NCBI GenBank assembly: GCA_003484265.1
Contig: DNDO01000134.1
Location: 1-27,168, forward strand
Origin: Anaerolineae bacterium
GTDB taxonomy: Bacteria > Chloroflexota > Anaerolineae > Anaerolineales > Villigracilaceae
DNA length: 27,168 nt
Reading direction: 5' to 3'
Both the position numbers and the translations under genes were made by a program. The notes below the pieces were generated by a model. The model was not told the origin of the DNA, did no database searches, and worked only from the letters and a program-made list of their open reading frames with translations. Shown here piece by piece: positions 8,532 to 15,600 of the stretch. Position 1 is the stretch's first letter. Each line of letters starts with the position of its first letter.

Positions 8532-9447
8532 CGGTTGTAATGATCGTCCTTGCCGCACCTGCGTAAAGGAGAGCCTTGGAAATGTCCGGGGCTTTTTCTT
8601 TTTCAACCAATGCGATCATATTTCCGCCGCGTCCACCGCCGCTCAGTTTTGCTCCCAATGCCCCGGCTTTTCGCGCCACTGAGATGAGGTTGTCGAGTTC
8701 AGGTGAAGAAACGGTCATCTCCTGGAGGAGCAAGTGGTTTTGATTCATAAGAGCACCGAGTTCTTTCATCTTTCCACTTTCGATCGCTTTTCTTGCTTGT
8801 TTTACGATCTCTCCCACTTCATCGAATACTTTTTCCCATTTGGCTTCATCTGATTCCCACAACTTGCGGACATCGCCGACGGATTCTTTTGTAGGCGCGC
8901 TGATGCCTGTATCACCAATGACGATGGTAAATGGATCGCCAACGGCGAACGTTTCAATCGGTTGACCTTTCACAAAATATACAGGCTTTGCATATGTGAC
9001 AACCGTGTTATCTACCCCCGAGGGCGTGCCGTGATGGAGTTTTTCGATCTCATAGGCAAACGAATTAACTTCCTCGTCTGCCATCAAGTAATTGAGATGT
9101 GACGATAATGCGCGGGTTAAAGCGACAGTCACAGCCGCGCCGGAACCAAGACCCGATGCAACCGGGATCGAGGATGTGATCTTTATGTCGAGGCTGGGGA
9201 AGGGGGAAATGCGTGAGATGAATAAAAGGTTATGAATAACGGAAGCAACTGGATGGTCGGAGGGAATCGAGTTGACTTCGGCGTGCAGATCGATGCCCGG
9301 GGCGTCGATCCAGATCCCGGTGCGGCTTGAGCCTGAAACTTCCACATCCGCATGAACCTGTGTGACAGGCACTGCCAAGGCAGGACGCCCGTAGACAACC
9401 GCATGTTCGCCGAAGAGGATGATCTTGCCGGGCGCGGAGGATTTCAC
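8518..9447 (-). CDS. mvk: Mevalonate kinase (GHMP family)
   Basis: This 309-residue GHMP kinase phosphorylates mevalonate with ATP in the mevalonate route to isopentenyl diphosphate. Motif 1 is SAPGKIILFGEHAVVYGRPALA near the N-terminus, motif 2 is the ATP-binding PVASGLGSGAAVTVAL (GLGSG about 99-103), the catalytic aspartate sits in GTPSGVDNTV (about D146), and motif 3 is LSGGGRGGNMIAL. The combination is specific to mevalonate kinase rather than phosphomevalonate kinase or galactokinase. The start is GTG at 9447, which overlaps the upstream TGA as GTGA; the TTG further upstream would run into the neighbour. A mevalonate pathway is unusual for bacteria but known in Chloroflexota, supporting the host assignment. 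Confidence 0.92.
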   Translation of the reverse strand: MKSSAPGKIILFGEHAVVYGRPALAVPVTQVHADVEVSGSSRTGIWIDAPGIDLHAEVNSIPSDHPVASVIHNLLFISRISPFPSLDIKITSSIPVASGLGSGAAVTVALTRALSSHLNYLMADEEVNSFAYEIEKLHHGTPSGVDNTVVTYAKPVYFVKGQPIETFAVGDPFTIVIGDTGISAPTKESVGDVRKLWESDEAKWEKVFDEVGEIVKQARKAIESGKMKELGALMNQNHLLLQEMTVSSPELDNLISVARKAGALGAKLSGGGRGGNMIALVEKEKAPDISKALLYAGAARTIITTVTTA

Positions 9448-10313
9448 GAAAGATAGAATACCGCGATCACAGCCAGCCCCCAAAGCAAAACAGTGACTTG
9501 CAACGGGCGGTCTTTGAGCGCCACTTCATCCGGCGCGCCTGCCGCGTTGCCGGTTTGGATCAACTGCAAATACCTGAATATGCCATACACCACAAAGGGA
9601 ATGGTGAGCATCATCGTGTGGTTTTCGGGCAGGTTATCTGCAAAGAAAGTATAGAGCGAATACGTGACAATGGTCATCCCGGAGACGATGGTAATGTATT
9701 GGTCGAGCAGGGGAATGGTGTAACCGTCCAATACCCTGCGGTGCGAGCCTGCACCTTTTTCGAGCAGGTTCATTTCAGCGCGGCGTTTGCCAAAGCCTAT
9801 ATAAAGCGAGAACAACGTTGTGATCATGTATAGCCACGGAGAAAAGCGTTCGACAGTAATGAGGGTCACCCCCGCAGCCACGCGCAGAACGAATCCGGAT
9901 GAAACGATCAACACGTCCAGGATGGGCACGTGCTTGAGCCAGTTCGAATAAAGCAGGTTTACAATGAAGTAAATGACGATGATGACAGCGAACGCGGGCG
10001 TAAGAAAGTATCCAAGAATAATGGAGAGCGCGGCAAGGACGAAGGCGGCAGTCATTGCCGCGTTGACAGGCAGTTTTCCCGATGCCAGTGGGCGGCGCTT
10101 CTTTTCGGGGTGTTTGCGGTCTGCTTCGATATCGGCGAGGTCGTTGAAAAGATATACAGCGCTCGAAATCAGGCAGAATAAAATGAAGCCCCCGAGTGTT
10201 TTCAAAAAAGGTTCGCGCAGGAAGAGTTGTTTATCGAAGATCAATGCAAAAAAGACGAAGCTGTTCTTCGTCCATTGGCGCGGGCGCATGGCTTTGATAA
10301 GGTGTTTGATCAT
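9444..10313 (-). CDS. UbiA-family decaprenyl-phosphate phosphoribosyltransferase-like prenyltransferase
   Basis: This 289-residue membrane protein has about eight or nine helices. The first UbiA aspartate motif is NDLADIEADRKHP (N57, D61, D65), followed by KKRRPLASG. The second conserved region is YSNWLKHVPILDVLIVSSGFVLRVAAG. The KxxRPLASG and YS(N/x)xLKxxPxLDV pattern is that of 5-phosphoribosyl-1-diphosphate:polyprenyl-phosphate transferases (Rv3806c-like), which make polyprenyl-phosphoryl ribose, the precursor of polyprenyl-phosphate arabinose. Other UbiA activities cannot be excluded. Its stop overlaps the mevalonate kinase start, so a polyprenyl-using enzyme and an isoprenoid-making enzyme are translationally coupled. 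A TAAAAT box 6 nt before its ATG suggests a leaderless transcript. It is divergent from tlyA, with 44 bp between the start codons. Confidence 0.85.
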   Translation of the reverse strand: MIKHLIKAMRPRQWTKNSFVFFALIFDKQLFLREPFLKTLGGFILFCLISSAVYLFNDLADIEADRKHPEKKRRPLASGKLPVNAAMTAAFVLAALSIILGYFLTPAFAVIIVIYFIVNLLYSNWLKHVPILDVLIVSSGFVLRVAAGVTLITVERFSPWLYMITTLFSLYIGFGKRRAEMNLLEKGAGSHRRVLDGYTIPLLDQYITIVSGMTIVTYSLYTFFADNLPENHTMMLTIPFVVYGIFRYLQLIQTGNAAGAPDEVALKDRPLQVTVLLWGLAVIAVFYLS

Positions 10314-10319
10314 GCGATT

Positions 10320-10325
10320 ATTTTA
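10320..10325 (-). promoter_or_regulatory. Putative -10 box of a leaderless promoter for the UbiA-family gene
   Basis: On the minus strand the sequence reads GGTAAAAT, 6 nt, ATG (10313). A possible -35 TTGTAC lies 19 bp upstream. The box would start transcription at the initiation codon. It lies in the 44-bp gap shared with the divergent tlyA promoter. Confidence 0.45.
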
Positions 10326-10345
10326 CCTTTTTTAATTGCGGGAAG

Positions 10346-10351
10346 TACAAT
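10346..10351 (+). promoter_or_regulatory. Putative -10 box of a leaderless promoter for tlyA
   Basis: TACAAT is followed by 6 nt and the ATG at 10358; no Shine-Dalgarno is present. It sits back to back with the minus-strand TAAAAT box in the same 44-bp gap. Confidence 0.4.
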
Positions 10352-10357
10352 ATAACC

Positions 10358-11140
10358 ATGACGAAAATCCGATTGGACGTATTACTCGTTGAGCGCGGAC
10401 TCGCCGACTCGCGCGCGAAGGCGCAAGCCCTCATCATGGCGGGACAGGTGCGCGTCGCGGATCAGGTCGCCCTGAAACCTGCCACAAGCGTGGATAGCAA
10501 AGCCGCGCTGACAGTTGATTCCGGTCCGCGCTTTGTTTCGAGAGGCGGTGAAAAACTGGATGGCGCGCTCGAAGCCTTCGGCATTGATGTAAGGGAGTCG
10601 GTTTGTGCCGATGTGGGTGCATCCACGGGCGGGTTCACGGACTGTTTATTACAGCGCGGCGCGGCGAAAGTCTATGCGATAGAAGTGGGAAAGGGAATTC
10701 TGCATTGGAATTTACGCAATGATAAAAGGGTCGTGGTGATGGAGAAAACGAACGCGCGGTATGTTGAGTCTTTGCCCGAACAGATAGGGTTTGTTTCGGT
10801 GGATACCTCGTTTATATCGTTGAAAATCATCCTGCCTGTTGTGAAAAAATGGATAGGCGGGAAAACTGAAATTGTAGCGTTAATAAAGCCTCAATTCGAG
10901 GCAGGCAAAAAGGATGTCTCGCGCGGAGACGGGGTGATACGAGACCCAGGGATCCATAAGCAGGTGTTGCTTGATGTTTTGGAATTTGCCCATCGGGAAG
11001 GATTTAAGATTCGCGGGTTGATCAAGAGTCCGTTGTTGGGGCCGAAGGGGAATGCGGAGTTTCTCGTATGGCTGAATCAATCCTCGGCTGGGGAGGAAAG
11101 CGAAGAAATAAGTATGATGGTGGAGCGGGTATTGAGATAA
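10358..11140 (+). CDS. tlyA: TlyA family rRNA 2'-O-methyltransferase (S4 plus SAM domain)
   Basis: The protein has 260 residues. The N-terminal S4 RNA-binding domain (RLDVLLVERGLADSRAKAQALIMAGQVRV) is followed by SRGGEKLDGALEAF and a Rossmann SAM-binding domain with DVGASTGGFTDCLLQRGAAKVYAIEVG. IALIKPQFEAGK and GVIRDPGIH further downstream are typical TlyA motifs. TlyA methylates the 2'-OH of cytidines in 16S and/or 23S rRNA and in some bacteria sets sensitivity to capreomycin-type drugs; members were once annotated as hemolysins. The length is normal. A possible leaderless start is described under the promoter entry. It is followed 23 nt later by gmk. Confidence 0.92.
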   Translation: MTKIRLDVLLVERGLADSRAKAQALIMAGQVRVADQVALKPATSVDSKAALTVDSGPRFVSRGGEKLDGALEAFGIDVRESVCADVGASTGGFTDCLLQRGAAKVYAIEVGKGILHWNLRNDKRVVVMEKTNARYVESLPEQIGFVSVDTSFISLKIILPVVKKWIGGKTEIVALIKPQFEAGKKDVSRGDGVIRDPGIHKQVLLDVLEFAHREGFKIRGLIKSPLLGPKGNAEFLVWLNQSSAGEESEEISMMVERVLR

Positions 11141-11150
11141 GTCAGTCTGG

Positions 11151-11156
11151 TAAAAT
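11151..11156 (+). promoter_or_regulatory. Putative -10 box of a leaderless promoter for gmk
   Basis: GGTAAAAT is followed by 7 nt and the ATG at 11164, with no Shine-Dalgarno between tlyA and gmk. The context closely repeats that before 3909. No convincing -35 box is visible. Confidence 0.4.
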
Positions 11157-11163
11157 TTCATCC

Positions 11164-11796
11164 ATGACACCATCATCCACCGATTCGGAATTCAATGTCC
11201 ATCATCCACAACCGCTGTTGATCGTGATCTCGGGTCCGTCGGGCGCGGGGAAGGACACCGTGATGCAGAGGATGCAGGAACGCGGACTGCCGTTCCACTT
11301 TGTTGTGACAGCGACGACGCGCCCGAAACGCGAGAATGAGACGCACGGCAAGGATTATCTCTTTGTATCGAAAGAGGAGTTTGCGCGGATGATCGATGAG
11401 GACGAGTTGATCGAACATGCCATTGTATATGGCGATTACAAAGGCATTCCGAAGCAACAAGTGCGTGAGGCGCTGGCAAGTGACAAGGATGTGGTCATGC
11501 GCGTCGATGTGCAAGGCGCGGAAACGGTGCGCAAGTTGGCGCCAGAGGCATTGCTGATCTTCATCACAACGGACAGCGAAGAGGAGTTGGTGCACCGCCT
11601 CGAGACGCGCAAGACCGAGACCGCCGATTCGCTAGCCATCCGCATTGCGACCGCGCGCAAGGAACTCAAGAGGGTGGAGGCTTTTGATTATGTCATTATC
11701 AACCGCGATTTTCAATTGGATGTGACTGTGGATACGATCCGCTCGATCATCGACGCGGAACATCACCGCGTGAAACCAAGAAAGGTATCTTTGTGA
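11164..11796 (+). CDS. gmk: Guanylate kinase
   Basis: This 210-residue P-loop kinase converts GMP (or dGMP) and ATP to GDP and ADP. The Walker A motif is SGPSGAGKDTVMQ (residues 23-35), with aspartate where serine or threonine is usual after the lysine. The GMP-binding segment TATTRPKRENETHGKDYLFVSKEEF is canonical, followed by ELIEHAIVYGDYKGIPKQQV and DVQGAETVRKLAPEALLIFI. The ATG at 11164 leaves a 17-residue polar N-terminal extension before the P-loop; a TTG 96 bases upstream would overlap tlyA and is unlikely. Its stop overlaps the start of the rhomboid gene (GTGA), so the two are coupled. Confidence 0.93.
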   Translation: MTPSSTDSEFNVHHPQPLLIVISGPSGAGKDTVMQRMQERGLPFHFVVTATTRPKRENETHGKDYLFVSKEEFARMIDEDELIEHAIVYGDYKGIPKQQVREALASDKDVVMRVDVQGAETVRKLAPEALLIFITTDSEEELVHRLETRKTETADSLAIRIATARKELKRVEAFDYVIINRDFQLDVTVDTIRSIIDAEHHRVKPRKVSL

Positions 11797-12575
11797 TAGA
11801 AACCCAATCCGAATCGACACCTCCCAGCCCTCCGCCTCAGCCACAGCCTGTAAGCGTGACATTGCCCCAGTCTGCCCCTTATGTGACGTATGCCATCATC
11901 GGCGTAACCGTCGTCTTTTATCTTTTACAGATCGCAAGTGTGGCTCTATTCGGTTATCCCACCACGTTTTCGAACATCGGCTGGATGGAATTGTACGGCG
12001 CACGCATCAATGATTTCATTCTGGCGGGGGAACTCTGGCGGCTGCTGACCCCCGCGTTGTTGCATGGCTCTATCATGCATATATTTTTCAACATGTACGC
12101 ATTACTTGCGTTTGGGACAAGCCTCGAACAATACTTTGGACGCTGGCGATTCTTCACGTTGTATATCCTCGGCGCGTTTGCCGGGAATGTGACCTCTTTT
12201 TTGTTCTCGGATGGCTATTCGATTGGCGCGTCCACGGCTGTGTTCGGGTTGATCGGCGCGGAGGCGGTCTTTCTTTATCAGAACCGTAAACTGCTGGCAG
12301 GGCAATTCAGCCGCGCGATTGGAAATGTCCTTTTCATCATTGCGATCAACCTGTTCCTGGTTGGGTCCCTGCCCGGCATTGACAACTGGGGTCACATCGG
12401 CGGGCTGGTGGGTGGATTGATGTTCACATGGTTCGCGAGTCCGATCTGGAAGGTCGAGGGCATTCAGCCGTTTCTTCAGTTGGTGGATAAACGCTCCTCA
12501 CGTGAGGTGATCATCGGCGGTGCGTTGGTGTTGATTATTTTTAGTGGGTTGGCGGTATGGGGGATGGTTAGATAG
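11793..12575 (+). CDS. Rhomboid family intramembrane serine protease
   Basis: The 260-residue membrane protein has a proline-rich N-terminal tail (about residues 8-25), then six or seven helices. The catalytic serine is S147 in IGASTAVFGLIGA and the catalytic histidine H201 in NWGHIGGLVGGL. The HGSIMHIFFNMYALLAFG segment in helix 2 is the conserved rhomboid HxxxxHxxxN region. GAST replaces the more common GASG, a small variation. Rhomboids cleave transmembrane segments of other proteins within the bilayer; no substrate is suggested by context. The GTG start overlaps the gmk stop. A final hydrophobic segment (VIIGGALVLIIFSGLAVWG) may be an additional seventh helix. Confidence 0.91.
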   Translation: MIETQSESTPPSPPPQPQPVSVTLPQSAPYVTYAIIGVTVVFYLLQIASVALFGYPTTFSNIGWMELYGARINDFILAGELWRLLTPALLHGSIMHIFFNMYALLAFGTSLEQYFGRWRFFTLYILGAFAGNVTSFLFSDGYSIGASTAVFGLIGAEAVFLYQNRKLLAGQFSRAIGNVLFIIAINLFLVGSLPGIDNWGHIGGLVGGLMFTWFASPIWKVEGIQPFLQLVDKRSSREVIIGGALVLIIFSGLAVWGMVR

Positions 12576-12611
12576 GAAAGAACAGAGCGTAGACATTAGG
12601 AACTGACTACG

Positions 12612-12636
12612 GATTTCACTGATTTTCACGGAAATC
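12612..12636. repeat. Short degenerate direct repeat with hairpin potential between convergent genes
   Basis: GATTTCAC and GATTTTCAC are repeated one base apart, and GATTTC at 12612 can pair with GAAATC at 12631-12636. It lies in the 96-bp gap between the rhomboid gene and the convergent alpha-2-macroglobulin gene. It may be a remnant of an intergenic repeat family, which a single window cannot show. Confidence 0.3.
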
Positions 12637-12654
12637 AATCCCAGTCAATTCGTC

Positions 12655-12672
12655 AAAAACGTAGCTGTTTTT
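12655..12672. terminator. Weak A/T-rich hairpin, possible bidirectional terminator
   Basis: AAAAAC, loop GTAGCT, GTTTTT forms a 6-bp stem with T-runs on both strands between convergent genes. The stem is almost all A-T, so termination efficiency is doubtful. Its last base touches the stop codon of the minus-strand gene. Confidence 0.3.
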
Positions 12673-15600
12673 TACGGCTTGATCTCAAACACTGCCCCCG
12701 CGCTCGTGCCTTGCACTTCAGGGAAGAAGGATTGCCAGGCATGGGCGGGGAGCACTTGAAATTCCCCAGCCTGTAACGGGACGAGTGTATACGTCAACAC
12801 ATAAGTTCCTGCGGGGAGGAATTCCGCTGAGAACAGGATACCTTCATCATGGATCTGCGGTTCATTGAACAGCCACCAACCCCATCCGTTTGCAAAGGGA
12901 TCGGCATCATCATATTGGACTTGCACGCCGGTTGAGTCAACACCCTGTTGCTCGCTGGTTTTGAGGCTGCGATTCAAAACCTCCATGCCGGCGGGGATGT
13001 GGTCCTCGACCATGACGTAGTATGAGTCGTTGGGGAGTGTCAGTGTCAGTTGGGCTGTGACGAATTGGCCGGAGGCAAGTGGAATGGATGAAAGAGACGT
13101 ACAGCGCTCTGCCTCTGCGTTGCTCCGCTTGGATTGGCAATACACACGATCAATACCCATCCCCGCATTCAATGGCTTGACATCATGCACAGGGCGATTG
13201 ACTTTCAACACGGCCTTGTAATAGAGACGCCCCAGCCCGTCATCGCGCTGGATGGTGAGCAGGTTGGGCGAATTGGCGGAGAGGAATTCGAGCGGGACAT
13301 TTGCTGTGAGAGGTTCGATCTGGATGCCGTTCACATCGCCGCTGGTGAGCGGACTACCATTGAGCGCGGCATTGAAAGTGAAATCGGCGCGCAGGTCACC
13401 CATCCCAAGCATGGCTTCGTTGAGCGCGATCATCGCCCAGGCATTTTCGTGACCAATGTTCCAAAGCCCGCGTACGTTGCGGTGCGCAGCGAGGTAACGT
13501 ACAGCGTCTATTACGAGCGGATTGGCGGCGTCCACCTGTGAGAGGGCGTACACGACAACAGCAGTAGTGTAGATTGCCGAGCCGCGTTGGAAGATATTTT
13601 CAGAGGGCGTTTCCCAATGAGCGCTGGATGCTGTGCGTATTGCAACAGTTTCGAGATTGGAGATCAATTCGCGTATGCGCGCGTCTGCGGAATGGGTCTT
13701 GTGAATCGTCAGAGCCAGCCATGCCCTGCCCGTTGGGTTCATTCGATCACGCGCATCGTATAGCGAATCCGTAATTGCCTGATCGGAAACGCCCGACTGG
13801 CTCAATACAAATTGGATGAACGCGGTTTGATCGAGGTCTGCGCCTGTTGTACTTGCCGTAACCGCAGATGCCGACTCTTGCAGGAACGTGATTGCCCGCT
13901 CAATTGCTTCTTCGTTGATCGTTACGCCAATTAGTTGTGTGCGCAAAAGCCCGAACAAAACATACGCGGAAATATAGGGGTCTGATTTTTGCTCCCCGCG
14001 CCCGCCCCACCAACTCCAGCCGCCGTCTTGATTTTGCAGAGACAATAGGCGGCTCACGCTCGCGTTGAGATTCGTTTCAACCCGTTCGGATAACGCAGGG
14101 TCGCTCAAGCCGTTACTGTTCAACGCGCGATGGACTTCGATGTTCGGTAATAGATACGAGAGACTCGCCTCCGCGCTGACCGAATAGGGCGGGACTTCCA
14201 TCGCATCCAATGCGGAGAGTAAACTGCCAGCCAACGATGGACTTAATTCCACATCCAAGCCGCTCCCCTCGCCGGGGATGAACGTGCGCGGAAGCGAGAT
14301 GACCTCTTGTTGAGAAGCCGCACCCCGCAACACACCGCCTGTGACTAATGCCTGAGGCGATGTGTATTGCAATATCGGAAGTTGTCCCCACACAGGCCGC
14401 GCCGAGTCTTGCAGTGATGGCCTTCCATTTGTGGTTACGGAGAAAATAAGATCTGCTGTTTCAGCCAACCCCGCTGTGCCCCACCATTCCACGCGCGCCT
14501 GCGCGTTGGGGGAAATCTCAAACTCGCGCGTGGCTGATTCGGGGGTGTCGAGAACAAATCCATTCATTTGCAGATTGACCGAAACGCTCAATGTATCTTC
14601 TGTATTGTTATTGACGATTGCCGCCATCAAGACATGGTCGCCGCTCACTAAAAATCTCGGCGTGACGGGTCTTATCAACAAAGGCTTGGTCGAGACGATC
14701 TGCGTCTCCGCCTGCCCGACCTTTGTGTCAATTGTTAGTCCGCGCACATCCACCTGCCAGGTGGTCAGTGAGTCGGGCAGGGTCATTGTTACCTGTCCGC
14801 GCCCCTCGGAGTTTGTGATGAGCGAGGGATTCCAATACGCCGTGTCGGGGAAGTCTTCGCGGATGAAAGGCGGTCCATCTCCGCCACCGCCGCCGCGCCC
14901 TCCAGGAAATAGCAGATCCCTCCCGGTATACGCCGCAAGGGAAAGTCCGGTCTCGATGCCGAGAGGTTGTTCGCTGTAATAAGCAGGCAGGATGTCCTCC
15001 GCGTTGGGGTCGGCAAGGGCAAGCACAGCCTGATCAACGACCGATAACGAGAATTCTCCCTGCACGGGTTGTTTCTGATTATCTGTGACCACGACATCGA
15101 ACGTTACGTTCTCGCGAGGTCCCGCCTCGGATGGGTTCGTGAACAACCGTACCGTCAATTCCTGCGCTTCGGGCGCGACAGGGAGGTTGACCACCCCATG
15201 ACGAAAGTCATTCCCCTGCCCGAGCACGAGAACACTGAGATATACATTCGGCGCGTCGTCGTCTGTTAAAGGTAATGAGTATTCCATACCGCTCCCGCTG
15301 ATAGTGACGACCTCCGCACGAGAGACGAGTCCGCGCTCGACGGTGACCAGTGCCAGTGAATTTGTAACGAAAGGATTTGGAATGAAGACGTTAGCGGTTT
15401 CTCCCGGCTTATACGCATCCTTATCCGCTGTCAGATCGACGCGCTGGTTCGAGAGGTCGGGCCATGCGGCTGTCCCTGGACCGCCCACCCAGATGAGTGC
15501 CTGTGTTTTTGCTCCGTTTCCTGAGACATCCACCATGAAAGTCCCCGGTGTTGGCGGGATAAAAGAAAGCCGCGCCCTTCCGTCTACTCCTGTTGCGAAA

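Noticed and set aside
14362..14979. A 205-residue plus-strand frame inside the alpha-2-macroglobulin gene
   Set aside because: It is antisense to a clear domain structure, has no family motif, and has no ribosome binding site.
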